Assembly: GCF_000744225.1 (NCBI RefSeq)
Contig: NZ_JQLN01000006.1
Location: 620,001 to 684,000, forward strand
Reading direction: 5' to 3'
DNA length: 64,000 nt
Source of the DNA: Kitasatospora mediocidica KCTC 9733
Lineage (GTDB): Bacteria > Actinomycetota > Actinomycetes > Streptomycetales > Streptomycetaceae
The notes below the pieces were generated by a model. It did no database searches, was not told where the DNA came from, and was given only the letters and a program-made list of their open reading frames with translations. The number at the start of each line of letters is the position of its first letter. The first letter of the stretch is position 1. The position numbers and the translations under genes were made by a program. Positions 36,801 through 44,879 of the stretch are shown in pieces.

Positions 36801-39296
36801 CGCTGCCGTGAACATCCGGGCTGCCGTGGCCGAGTCGCCGTGATACGCGGCGATCCGGCCGAGGCTGCGCCGCGCCGCGCCGCGCTGGGCCGGCAGGCCG
36901 AGTTGCTCCGCCTCCTTGCGGGCACGCTCAGCCCAGCGCACGGCTGCGTCGGTGTCGCCGACGGCGAGGGCGGCGCCGCTGAGTATCTCCAGACAGTTGG
37001 GGCGCGTCGTGGGCTGCAGCCGGCGCAGGTCGCTTCCGCCGCCGGCCCGCAGCAGGATGTCCGTTGCCCGGTGCGGATCGCCGGCATCGAGCGCGGCGGA
37101 GGCGAGCATGCACTGGGCCAGCGTCGCCCACCAGCGGTCGTTGCCGCCCGCGGCGGCGGCGGCCTCCTCCGCGACGGCCAGTGCGTTCGGTGGTGCCGGT
37201 CGGCCGGCCTGCTGCAGGATCTGGGACTGGAACGCCAGGGTGAAGGCGAGCAGCTCGTCACTGCCCACCGTGCGCGCCATCGGCTCGGCCTCCTCGGCCA
37301 GTTCCAGCGCGCTGGTGATCCGGCAGGTGCTGAAATGGATGTAGGCCTTCGCGGTCAGGAACTGCGGGACCAGATAGGCCTGTCCGGTACGCCGGGCGAT
37401 CTCCAGCCCGCGGTCCAGATGGCCGTCGGCACCGGAGTAGTCCTCCAGGAACGCCTCGGTCCAGCCCAGCGTGCACAGCGATTCGCACAGCTCGGCGACG
37501 TCGGAGTCGGCCAGGGTCCGCGCGAGCGCGGCTGCTGATGCGGCGACGGTGCGGGCCGTTCCCAGGTCGCCCTCGTAGGCCTCGCCCAGGGCGATCCGAG
37601 CCAGGGCACCCAGTTCGCCGATCACGTCGCCCAGCGAACGCGCTGCGGCCAGAACCTCGTTGATGTCGGCTCGGGCTCGCGGATAGCGGGCGGCGGACAG
37701 GACGCAGGAGCACAGTTCCAGGCCGATCCGGACCGCGTGCGACGCCGACGGGCCGGGGGTGCGGGCCAGTTCACGGCGGAGCATCGCCTCGGCCTCCTGG
37801 TGGCGCCCGAGCTGCCGCTCCAACTGGCCGCGCAGCGTGGCCGCGGCGGCGCGGATGTCGTCGTAGCGGTCCGGGGCCGGCATGTCCATCACCTGCTGCA
37901 GGAGGTCCCGGCCCTCCTGCAGTCCGCCGCTCACGCCGAGTGCGCGGGCTCTGAAGAGCGTCAGTTCGCGCCGTGCGGCGAGGTGTTCCGAGCCGTTCGG
38001 CAGCAGCCGCAGGACGATGCCGAGCCAGTGCGCGGAGGCGGCCGGAGCGGTCGCGGCGCTCTGCTCGGCGGCCGCGACGAGGACATCGGCCGCCTGCGGA
38101 TCCCAGCAGGTCACCGACCGCTCGACATGGTAGGCCTGCTCGATGACGGTGGCTCCGGCGGCGGCGATCTCTGCCGAGGCCCGGCGGTGGAAGTCCTCCC
38201 GCAGCCAGGGGTCGATGTTCTCGTGGATGAGCTCCCGGACCAGCGGATGGCGCAGTGCCAGCCGTCCGCCGTGTCCTCGCCGCAGGAGATCGCGCTGCAT
38301 CAACCCCCGCAGCGCGTGGATGACCTCCTCGGAGCCGGACCCGGTCAGTACGCCGATCATCCGGGGGGTGCTCTGGTCTCCCAGGACGGTGGCTGCCTCC
38401 AGGACCCGGCGTTCCAGCGGGCTCAGGGCTGCCAACTCGTCCAGCAGCAGTGCGCCGAGCCCGACCGGCAGGCCGTCCGGCTCTCCCGACACCGCTCGGC
38501 CCGCGACGGGGGAGGAGCGTCCTGGTGCCTTGCGGGCGTCGCGGTGGGCCTGGAGGAGGGTGAGGAAGTACAGCGGGTTGCCGTCGCTCGCCGCGTACAG
38601 CTCCGAAGCCCGCGGCAGCGGCAGATCTGCGGCCAGGCCCTCGACGCAGTCACGTTCGGGCAGGGGCCCCAGGGTGATCCGGAGCGCGACCCCGCTGTCC
38701 ACGCCACGCGCAAGCGACGTGCTCAGCACGGGTGGAGTCTGCCGACCCCGGCGCGAGACGACCAGGAGGAGTGGAGAGGACACGGGATGGCGTGCCAGGT
38801 GATCCAGCAACTCCAGCGACGCCGGGTCCGCCCAGTGCAGGTCGTCCAGTACCACGGCGAGCCCGTGCGGGCCGAGCCGGCCCAGCAGGGCCGCAGTGGC
38901 CTGGTACAGCGCGAACCGGTTGCCGCCGCCCGGGGCGGCCGGCGTGTCGGTGACGCCCCGCAGGGCCGGCGACAACTCCGCCAGCGCGGGGAAACGGCGC
39001 AGCACCGCGGGGCTGAGGTCGGCGAACGCATCGGCGAACGGCCGGAACAGGCTGTGCTGTTCGTACTCGCTGGCCTGCCCGCTGAGCACGGTCATCCCCC
39101 GGCTGCGGATCCGCGCGCCGAACTGCGCCAGCAGTCGGCTCTTGCCGATGCCGGCCTCACCCGTGACGTCGACGATGGCCAGTCCGCCGTCCTTGAGCCC
39201 GTCCAACACCGAGTCCAGCAGCCGGACTTCGGCAGCTCTGCCGACGAACGGCAGCTGGCCGGCGCGCTCCGGTCGGTCGCCGTACGCCTCGACCAC
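33807..39296 (-). CDS. Giant dual-ATPase LuxR/LAL-type regulator with internal HTH
   Basis: 1829 aa. The first half is a complete LAL regulator: an N-terminal AAA/STAND ATPase with Walker A GEAGIGKS (46-53) and Walker B LAVVLDDLHWAD, about 550 residues of TPR-like helices, and a LuxR HTH at about 909-962 (LTSREREVAELVAEG ... RTVESHIARIYRKTG). The second half (about 1020-1829) is another STAND ATPase (LVGEPGIGKSS, about 1037) with its own TPR array but no HTH. LAL proteins are normally 850-1150 aa with the HTH at the extreme C-terminus. This looks like a gene fusion. Start is GTG 39296 with GAAGGGAG upstream. Targets are unknown. Confidence 0.88.
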   Translation of the reverse strand: MVEAYGDRPERAGQLPFVGRAAEVRLLDSVLDGLKDGGLAIVDVTGEAGIGKSRLLAQFGARIRSRGMTVLSGQASEYEQHSLFRPFADAFADLSPAVLRRFPALAELSPALRGVTDTPAAPGGGNRFALYQATAALLGRLGPHGLAVVLDDLHWADPASLELLDHLARHPVSSPLLLVVSRRGRQTPPVLSTSLARGVDSGVALRITLGPLPERDCVEGLAADLPLPRASELYAASDGNPLYFLTLLQAHRDARKAPGRSSPVAGRAVSGEPDGLPVGLGALLLDELAALSPLERRVLEAATVLGDQSTPRMIGVLTGSGSEEVIHALRGLMQRDLLRRGHGGRLALRHPLVRELIHENIDPWLREDFHRRASAEIAAAGATVIEQAYHVERSVTCWDPQAADVLVAAAEQSAATAPAASAHWLGIVLRLLPNGSEHLAARRELTLFRARALGVSGGLQEGRDLLQQVMDMPAPDRYDDIRAAAATLRGQLERQLGRHQEAEAMLRRELARTPGPSASHAVRIGLELCSCVLSAARYPRARADINEVLAAARSLGDVIGELGALARIALGEAYEGDLGTARTVAASAAALARTLADSDVAELCESLCTLGWTEAFLEDYSGADGHLDRGLEIARRTGQAYLVPQFLTAKAYIHFSTCRITSALELAEEAEPMARTVGSDELLAFTLAFQSQILQQAGRPAPPNALAVAEEAAAAAGGNDRWWATLAQCMLASAALDAGDPHRATDILLRAGGGSDLRRLQPTTRPNCLEILSGAALAVGDTDAAVRWAERARKEAEQLGLPAQRGAARRSLGRIAAYHGDSATAARMFTAAAEQSVRSRATLREAQSLLLAAPHLRATGDSTGAAEMWHRGARLASEGGAHLLTGLAESIQPVVFAAPAEPADELVSLTSREREVAELVAEGLTSAAIADKLVLSPRTVESHIARIYRKTGVSSRAALAVIVSRNTGPQRAYPQVRRPAPEVPLPADGPAAGHLSPLTPRAVADTPRLLGRDAELDSLTRMLEDLKAGVGRAVVLVGEPGIGKSSLLWTASAHARAQGVPVLAARGTHPPLPPLPPPLSAGPDIVDVYELAARADDRSAVMAVVDDLHDLAPERIADVERLLAATVTGPALCLMAYRQRRLSSPLAAVLARASSAGLLEVWNLGPLSPEQARELLGDRPDLEELHGLAGGNPQYLKVLAADGGTAADAGTAILGELDGLDAVSLTVVQVAAVLGDSFHPELLSAVADLDPSAAMAAVDRLTRLDLVRPTEPAPRLSLRHRAVADVVYERLEPSRRLTLHRRAEAELARRAAPIAERAYHVARAADPWRPEHATTLIAAARGMLYSAPAVATGHLQAALSLLQEGGTHWYEAKVLLARARLLTGDAAEAKALLEALRSDIPGGPADGAPALADSSRVERRMGRYPEAGALARAGLAALTEDDSATAAALYAELADHAYDVQDYETSRQHAETAAGLARAHRDPVGEVNALGKAALGHLFAGDQATALATLARATDILDTVPDTMLVASLEAVQQVGLTEGMMGRLADSERHLARGSDLSRRTGQTYIHPHLLTFLGNARLRTGNLSGALSTLDEADRDVGRIRDPAGEAILMMLRAEALLWRAGPGDLAEATAAAERARAAADSRPTAWAVSVRCFHAEFVLLTGDPAGAGWQLLDVAGGEELPRLTAWRRPRWCDLLAHAAATSGGPASVERWARLAEESVAQLPSVGRQGFALRARLRAHAVYGDTDSALSCAQDAIADFADAGDRIELVRTLLTAATVSLDAGRTDAVGGWLRRAAVLADQCGSARLAADAAGLLARLAAGTRESR

Positions 39297-39429
39297 GGGT
39301 AGCTCCCTTCAGATGAATCCTCCGCAGGGCTCAGAACGCCGAATGTGCGAGGGCAGGCCGTAACCTCGGGTCTTTGACACGGGTTCGGTGGGCTGGCAGC
39401 AGCCTAGTCGATGCCACGAGGGGCTACGG

Positions 39430-39552
39430 GTGCGCGGCAAGGCATCGATGGTGCTGTCGCGGGGCACAGTGGTCGTGGACGACGGCAGCTACCTGCGTCG
39501 CCCCGGTCACGGCCGGTTCAAGACCCGCGCCACTTGCCAGTTACCTCACCTG
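39430..39552 (+). pseudogene. C-terminal fragment of dihydropyrimidinase/hydantoinase, frameshifted
   Basis: About 37 residues read VRGKASMVLSRGTVVVDDG, then SYLRRPGHGRF and TCQ, which is the recognisable end of a D-hydantoinase. One extra T after the CQ codons (at about 39541) shifts the frame. Without it the sequence would finish YLT-stop at 39550-39552, the usual end of the family. The catalytic barrel is gone. It directly precedes the mini-LLM gene and the NCS1 permease, which fits a former hydantoin/pyrimidine catabolic operon. Confidence 0.7.
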
Positions 39553-39606
39553 AACCCCTTCCCTCAAGTTCCAACTTCCCAACTCTCGGACCACCGGAGG
39601 ATTTTC

Positions 39607-39840
39607 GTGGAGATCGGCCTCGTCCTGCAGACCGACCCGCCCGCGTCGCTGCTGATCGAGCGGATGGTCGTCGGCCCGATGGTCACCAACCCGTCGACTC
39701 GCACCGGGGAGGTCTCTGCATCGTTGTTCGCGACCCAGCCTGCCACCCTCGGCCGCCAGTTCGCCGTCTACGCCATGCACGACGCCGTGGAGCCGACCAT
39801 CGACGCCTACGGCACCAGCGTCATCCCCGCGATGAGCTGA
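39607..39840 (+). CDS. 77-aa mosaic of an LLM-class (TIGR03842-like) oxidoreductase
   Basis: GTG start with GGAGG six bases before it. Three separate parts of a normal ~340-aa F420-dependent oxidoreductase appear joined in frame: the N-terminus EIGLVLQTDPPASLLIERM, an internal piece VVGPMVTNPSTRTGEVSASLFATQ, and the C-terminus FAVYAMHDAVEPTIDAYGTSVIPAM. The coenzyme-binding barrel cannot form. It is either a deletion pseudogene with an intact frame or a retained micro-protein. Ribosome site, frame and stop are all sound. The parent identity is from memory of the family. Confidence 0.6.
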   Translation: MEIGLVLQTDPPASLLIERMVVGPMVTNPSTRTGEVSASLFATQPATLGRQFAVYAMHDAVEPTIDAYGTSVIPAMS

Positions 39841-39921
39841 CCGCCCGGCCCGGCCCAGCGCCGCGCCCGCCGGCCTCTGTCCCGTCCCCACGCGAGACCC
39901 CGCGAACCGAGGTGGCCGTTC

Positions 39922-41475
39922 ATGTCCGCAATCACTCCGCCGCCCACGGCGGCGCAGACCGTTCATCCCGACGGACGAGTCGAACTCGCCGCGGGAGTCG
40001 CCCTCACCGACCCGCGCTTCACCAACGAGGACCTCGTACCGGTCCCGGTCGATCGCAGACGCTGGACCACGTACAACTTCCTGGCGCTGTGGGTTGGCAT
40101 GGCCCACAACATCCCCTCCTGGACCCTCGCCTCGGGCCTGGTGGCGCTCGGCATGGACTGGAAGCAGGCGGTGCTGACCATCGCCCTGGCCAACGTCATC
40201 GTGCTGGTCCCGATGCTGCTCACCGGACACGCCGGCACCAAGTACGGCATCCCCTTCCCGGTCTTCGCCCGCGCCTCGTTCGGCTTGCGCGGCGCCAACC
40301 TCCCCGCGCTGATCCGCGCCGCGGTCGCCTGCGCCTGGTTCGGGATCCAGAGCTGGATCGGCGGCGAGGGCATCTTCCTGCTCGCGGGCAAGCTCCTCGG
40401 CCACAGCTGGCAGACCGCCTCGGCGATCGGCGGGTTCCCCTGGACGCAGTGGCTCTCCTTCCTGCTCTTCTGGGCGCTGGAGATCGCCATCATCGTCCGC
40501 GGTATGGAGACGCTGCGCCGGTTCGAGAACTGGGCCGCGCCCTTCGTCATCGCCGGCGCGCTGGCCTTGCTCGCCTGGATCGCGGTCAAGGCCGGAGGCT
40601 TCGGCCCGCTGCTCGACCAGCCCTCCAAGCTGGGCTGGGGCAGCGGCTTCTGGAAGATCTTCTTCCCGTCGCTGATGGGCATGATCGGCTTCTGGTCGAC
40701 GCTGTCGCTCAACATCCCCGACTTCACCCGCTTCGGAGGCAGCCAGAAGGCGCAGATCCGCGGACAGGCGCTCGGTCTGCCCACCACGATGACCCTGTTC
40801 GCCCTGCTCTCGGTCCTGGTCACCTCCGGCTCCCAGGCCGTCTACGGCACGCCGATCTGGGACCCGATCGCGCTCGCCGCCAAGATGGACAGCGTGGCGG
40901 GCACCCTCTTCGCACTGCTGGTGGTGCTGGTCGCCACCCTGTCGGTGAACATCGCCGCCAACGTGGTCAGCCCCGCGTACGACCTCTCCAACCTGCTGCC
41001 GAAGATCATCAGCTTCCGTACCGGCGCGCTGATCGCCTGCGTGGTCGGCATCGTGATCTTCCCCTGGAAGCTCGTCGCCGACCCGCACATTTACATCTTC
41101 ACCTGGCTCGGCGTGGTCGGCGGCCTGCTCGGCACCGTCGCCGGAATTCTCATCGCCGACTACTGGATCATCCGCCGCACCCACCTGGAGGTGGGCCAGC
41201 TCTACACGCCCGGCGGCCGCTACTGGTACGCCGCAGGCTGGAACTGGAGGGCAGTGGCGGCCTTCGTCGTCGGCGGCCTGCTGGCCGTCGGCGGCTCCTA
41301 CGGCGGCCCCTTCCCGACCGGCGGTGTGATCGGCTTCCTCCAACCGCTCGCCGACTACGGCTGGGCCGTCGGCCTGGCCTCCTCGCTGGTGCTCTACGTC
41401 GCCTTCACCCGACTGGCGCCGCCCATGGAGAGGGCCACACCGACCGCGGACGAGCCGGCCACGGCCGAGGTCTGA
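39922..41475 (+). CDS. NCS1-family hydantoin/uracil/allantoin permease
   Basis: 517 aa with about 12 predicted helices. Family hallmarks are the N-terminal NEDLVPVPVDRRRWTTYNFLALWVGMAHN, the substrate-site segment FGIQSWIGGEGI, and LSLNIPDFTRFGGSQK. GAGGTGG precedes the ATG. Intact, unlike the two genes before it. Context with hydantoinase and LLM remnants points to hydantoin or pyrimidine uptake. Confidence 0.92.
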   Translation: MSAITPPPTAAQTVHPDGRVELAAGVALTDPRFTNEDLVPVPVDRRRWTTYNFLALWVGMAHNIPSWTLASGLVALGMDWKQAVLTIALANVIVLVPMLLTGHAGTKYGIPFPVFARASFGLRGANLPALIRAAVACAWFGIQSWIGGEGIFLLAGKLLGHSWQTASAIGGFPWTQWLSFLLFWALEIAIIVRGMETLRRFENWAAPFVIAGALALLAWIAVKAGGFGPLLDQPSKLGWGSGFWKIFFPSLMGMIGFWSTLSLNIPDFTRFGGSQKAQIRGQALGLPTTMTLFALLSVLVTSGSQAVYGTPIWDPIALAAKMDSVAGTLFALLVVLVATLSVNIAANVVSPAYDLSNLLPKIISFRTGALIACVVGIVIFPWKLVADPHIYIFTWLGVVGGLLGTVAGILIADYWIIRRTHLEVGQLYTPGGRYWYAAGWNWRAVAAFVVGGLLAVGGSYGGPFPTGGVIGFLQPLADYGWAVGLASSLVLYVAFTRLAPPMERATPTADEPATAEV

Positions 41476-41584
41476 GCTCGGCCATCGCGAGAGGCCGGCC
41501 GGCCCATCCTCACCAGGCGGCTTCCCGGCCCGCGCGGTCGCTGAGAGCACAGGTCACCATGCGCGCGCCGGAGGTGACGGGGGA

Positions 41585-41857
41585 TCAGCGCAGGAGGGCG
41601 GCAAGGAGTTCGGCGATCGTGGGGCCGCTGTCGGCCGGGTGGCGCAGCTGCTTGCCGTCGATGACGTGGTAGTGGTTGGAGCGCCCGCGCCGTTCGTGGC
41701 TGAGATACCCGGCGTCTTCGAGGTCGACGATGATCCGCTGGACGGCGCGTTCGGTCAGCATGCACTTCGCGGCGATGTCCCGTACGCGGACGCCGGGGTC
41801 ACGTGCGATCTGGACCAGCACGCGGGCGTGGTTGGTCAGGAAGGTCCACTGGCGCAT
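41585..41857 (-). CDS. Small winged-HTH regulator
   Basis: 90 aa. Almost the whole protein is one winged HTH: WTFLTNHARVLVQIARDPGVRVRDIA, then LTERAVQRIIVDLEDAGYLSHERRGRSNHYHV as helix-turn-helix and wing. The tail is HPADSGPTIAELLAALL. Similar MarR/ArsR-like single-domain proteins are common in streptomycetes. The start may instead be a GTG 21 bases upstream; no clear ribosome site decides it. No partner gene is obvious. Confidence 0.8.
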   Translation of the reverse strand: MRQWTFLTNHARVLVQIARDPGVRVRDIAAKCMLTERAVQRIIVDLEDAGYLSHERRGRSNHYHVIDGKQLRHPADSGPTIAELLAALLR

Positions 41858-42030
41858 GCTCGCGGGTTTGTCGTCCACCTGGTCAGGATAGTGCGGGATC
41901 CAGCGGCTCTGGGCGGAGGCAAAAGGGGGACATCGAATTCGTGTATTGCTTGACATGTCAGCCGAACAGGCCAACAGTTGAGGGAGCGGCCGCGTCGGAG
42001 GTGTTGCTGCGCGAAGCAGGAGGATCAGCC

Positions 42031-42303
42031 GTGGAACGAGTGAGCCGTGAGGGTGTGGAGCGGTTGTCCTCCTTCCTGGAAGCCAAGCTCGGGCAGCCGG
42101 ACCGAGACGGAGCAGAGGCCGAGATGGTGAGTCAGGCGAGTCGCACCTTGCGGCACGCCGTGACGGGGATCGACGCCTTCCTCTCGGCCGAGGAGGCCGG
42201 GGCGGCTTCGGTGCCGTCGATGCGGGCGCACGCCGAGGAGCTCTGGGTAACCCTCGAACGCATGGCCGGCGTCTGGCCGGACGCTCCTCGGTCTGACCGA
42301 TAG
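42031..42303 (+). CDS. Hypothetical protein, 90 aa
   Basis: GTG start with AGGAGG seven bases upstream; an in-frame GTG at 41941 is possible but has no such site. The product is an all-helical acidic protein (ERLSSFLEAKLGQPDRDGAEA, HAEELWVTLERM) without signal or membrane segment. Family not recognised. Confidence 0.5.
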   Translation: MERVSREGVERLSSFLEAKLGQPDRDGAEAEMVSQASRTLRHAVTGIDAFLSAEEAGAASVPSMRAHAEELWVTLERMAGVWPDAPRSDR

Positions 42304-42456
42304 CGGAAGGGACGCCGGTGACGTCAATGGCGCTGTCGTCCACGTAGGGGCTGGCCGTTCCTACCCGCCAGGCGGTGCGGTTGTTACAAATCACTGGTGC
42401 CATCGGCGCTTTCACGATCCGCTCCAGCGTGGCCGAGGCCCTGTCAGCACGACCTG

Positions 42457-42480
42457 CCCGCGATCGCGTGCGATCGCGGG
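42457..42480. repeat. Perfect 10-bp inverted repeat
   Basis: CCCGCGATCG (42457-42466) and CGATCGCGGG (42471-42480) around CGTG. It lies in a 277-bp gap upstream of nothing obvious and 100 bp beyond the stop of the peptidase E-like gene, for which it could act as terminator. Confidence 0.5.
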
Positions 42481-42580
42481 CCGCCTCGGCAACCGCCCCC
42501 GCAGGACTCTGGAGACGGCAGACCCCGGCCGAGCTATGCGCAGGCGCTCGGGCAGGATGACAGCAGCGACGTAGCGATGA

Positions 42581-43255
42581 TCACGCGACGCCGTTGAACA
42601 GCTTCCAGTGGCCCTCGGAGACCACTTCCACGGTGCCGTCGACCACCTTGATGGCGGTCTGATCGTCAATCGCATAGGCCGGACCGGCGATCCCGGCCGC
42701 CCATCGTTCTGCGTCGGCCATGGTGTTCTCCGGACAGGCCGGGTGATCCAGGTGCGGGAAGATCGAGAAGTCCACCACGCCCAGCGTGCTGTCGCCGCCG
42801 GTGGGCGGCAGCCAGCCCACGAAGTCCTCCCCGATGCGGGGGGTCATCACCATGCTCCCGGCGCTGAGTCCCACGTACACCAGGTCGGGCAGCGATGGCA
42901 GGAGTTCGGCGAGCCCGGACTCCCGCATCCAGTGACTCAGGTAGAGCGCGTCACCGCCGTTGACCAGCAGGACGTCGGCCGCCCGGACCCAGGAGACCCA
43001 GTGTGCCCGGTCGATGCTGGGCAGCGCGGTGAGCTCCAGCACGCCCACCGACTTCCACCCCAGATCGGTCATGGGGAGGGGGGATCGCCCGCTGACGAAG
43101 CGCCATGGCCCTGCCGGATCGGCGCCCGGCGCCCCGTACCCCGCCGTGGGGATGCAGAGGGCGCTGGACTCGGCGATCGGCTTGCCCAGGAGGTCGACCA
43201 GCGCCTCCTGGATGCTCGCGTTCTTGACACCGGAGTCGGTGAGGAGAAGCTTCAT
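42581..43255 (-). CDS. Peptidase E-like (family S51) type 1 glutamine amidotransferase-fold protein
   Basis: 224 aa. It begins MKLLLTDSGVKNASIQEAL, as S51 proteins do. The nucleophile elbow is GLSAGSMV (Ser about 127), preceded by LLVNGGDALYL and followed by FSIFPHLDHP, which supplies the His. S51 enzymes split Asp-X dipeptides. Soluble and cytoplasmic. Two adjacent ATGs are possible; the second gives the better spacing to GGGAAGGA. Monocistronic as far as can be seen. Confidence 0.85.
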   Translation of the reverse strand: MKLLLTDSGVKNASIQEALVDLLGKPIAESSALCIPTAGYGAPGADPAGPWRFVSGRSPLPMTDLGWKSVGVLELTALPSIDRAHWVSWVRAADVLLVNGGDALYLSHWMRESGLAELLPSLPDLVYVGLSAGSMVMTPRIGEDFVGWLPPTGGDSTLGVVDFSIFPHLDHPACPENTMADAERWAAGIAGPAYAIDDQTAIKVVDGTVEVVSEGHWKLFNGVA

Positions 43256-43794
43256 CATGTCCTTCCCGGGGAATGGCACGGACGCGGTCGGTGCCGGCGG
43301 CGCGACCGAATGCCTCATGATGCCGAATGCCACTGACAGTGGTGCTGTGCTCAGTGTCTTCCAGGGGGCAACCGGCCCTGTAGTGCCCTGTCCGGAGCCG
43401 GCCGCACGCGGCAACCGGGGCATGGGCGGCGCCTGGACGATGTTGATCCCCGCGAGCGTAACCAGCACCCTCGCGGCGGCGCAGTCACCCGTGGATGTCA
43501 TCCCGGAGTTGACTGCGCATCAGGTCGAGTGTCAGCCCTGCTCGACGGGCCGTCGCGCCCTTCCCCGAGGTGCAGTACCTGCCGTAGTGGCAGCGTACGG
43601 ACCGCGCGCTACGAGGTTGCGCCGCGGTCCGTACGGGACCTCTGGCAGAGAAGGAGCAGCTCGTGCGTGAAGCCGGACGGCCGCATTGTCCCGGCCTGCT
43701 CCAAGGCCTCGGCGACGACCGACCACAAGCCGGCGTTCAGGCGCATGGACCCCGTCATCCTTCCCCGCCGGGCGGCATGGCAGGATCGGCCCTC
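43256..43794. other. Intergenic stretch with inverted repeat and a doubtful small ORF
   Basis: No firm gene. CGTACGGACCGCG (43594-43606) and CGCGGTCCGTACG (43623-43635) form a perfect 13-bp stem with a 16-nt loop. On the minus strand a 45-49 codon frame (43609-43755) begins after GGGGAAGG and contains AGLWSVVAEALEQAGTMRPSG, which looks coding-like. Its end overlaps the stem. It could be a small gene or a remnant. Confidence 0.3.
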
Positions 43795-44253
43795 ATGACC
43801 ACCAAGCACCGTCTCTCCGTCGGCACCCAGTCGCCGCTCATGTCAGTTCTGTCCAGACTGCGCATCCTCCACCACACGGCCGAGCGGGACGCGGCCGACC
43901 ACGCGGCCGGCCACACCATCGAAATGATGTGCCTCACCACCACAATCGGCGGCGAGAAGCGCATATCGATCGGTAAGGGGAACACGATCGCCCGGCTACG
44001 CAACGGTGTCCTCGTCCTCACCCTCGGACAGCAGCCCCAGTGGCGCGAGCGCAGGACGCGCGAGACCACTGAGCTGCAGCCCCCGTTCGCTCTCGAAACC
44101 GTCGAGCCGAAGACACGGCTCCACGCACGGTACGCGTGCCTTCGACTCGGCACGGGCGCCGGGGAGTTCGACATTCTGGTATCCCCGCGCGACGAAAGGC
44201 TGCTGCGCCTGGCCCTGGCCCCCGTCGAGGCACACCCGTCGCGCACGAGCTGA
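43795..44253 (+). CDS. Hypothetical protein, 152 aa
   Basis: ATG 43795 with a weak AGGATC upstream. A basic soluble protein with beta-strand-like stretches (RISIGKGNTIARLRNGVLVLTLG and FDILVSPRDERLLRLALAPVE). No motif recognised, and codon bias is less strict than in neighbours. Real-gene status is likely but not certain. Confidence 0.45.
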   Translation: MTTKHRLSVGTQSPLMSVLSRLRILHHTAERDAADHAAGHTIEMMCLTTTIGGEKRISIGKGNTIARLRNGVLVLTLGQQPQWRERRTRETTELQPPFALETVEPKTRLHARYACLRLGTGAGEFDILVSPRDERLLRLALAPVEAHPSRTS

Positions 44254-44454
44254 CAGCCGCGCGCAGGTCACCCGTAAGGGGGCGCAGGTCTCACGTCTCC
44301 CGGTCCGTGCCGCACTCGACGAGGAGCCGTGCGTTCGCGGCGTTCTGCACGGCGACGCCGAGGACGTGGTTCACGAGTGTGCCGGCCGACCGGCACCGGC
44401 TGAGGCGGCGGAACCTGTTGGCCCGTGATGACGCGCCGCCGGTACGGTCGGTCC

Positions 44455-44817
44455 GTGTGTACCTACGCCTTCGTCCACTACAAGCTGCACTACGCGTGCG
44501 TATCGTGCCGGATCAGCTTCAAACGCCATCCCAGCAACGCCGGGCACACCTGCCCGCGCTGCGCCGGGCCACTGCTGTGTGCCGGCCACGACTTCGCGGC
44601 ACCTCGCCGCAGCAATCGCAAGGCGTGGTCGGTCGTCGCGGTGGTCCTGGGCGCCGGGCTGCGCTACGAGGGATTCGAGCCGTGCGGTTGCGGGCGTGAT
44701 CCGAAGTTCCGTCCCCGTACCCGCGCCCAACTGCGCGCCCGCCGCAGGGTCGCGACTCGGACCGGCACTCCGCTCGCGGAGCTGCTCGGCCAGGCCGACC
44801 CGCTGGAGAACCGCTGA
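44455..44817 (+). CDS. Zinc-ribbon protein of unknown function, 120 aa
   Basis: GTG start. The N-terminal half carries two CxxC knuckles (YACVSCRISF and CPRCAGPLLC), so it is a zinc ribbon. A conserved middle follows (WSVVAVVLGAGLRYEGFEPCGCGRDP) and a basic, helical tail (RTRAQLRARRRV). I recall this streptomycete family being labelled deoxyxylulose-5-phosphate synthase, which the size and motifs do not support. DNA or RNA binding is plausible. Confidence 0.7.
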   Translation: MCTYAFVHYKLHYACVSCRISFKRHPSNAGHTCPRCAGPLLCAGHDFAAPRRSNRKAWSVVAVVLGAGLRYEGFEPCGCGRDPKFRPRTRAQLRARRRVATRTGTPLAELLGQADPLENR

Positions 44818-44879
44818 TCACGGCAGGACTCGACACCGTTCACTTCGCCCAGCTCCCCACCCAACGAACCACGGGCACC

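Noticed and set aside
39411..41672. 753-codon open frame overlapping the mini-LLM and NCS1 genes
   Set aside because: Composition is Arg/Pro-rich noise; it is the +2/+3 shadow of the permease gene, a common artefact at high GC.
42412..42675. Minus-strand frame containing DHRYVAAVILPERLRIARP, suspected transposase remnant
   Set aside because: Only about 20 residues look coding-like, no terminal repeats or DDE motif are present, and the call could not be supported.
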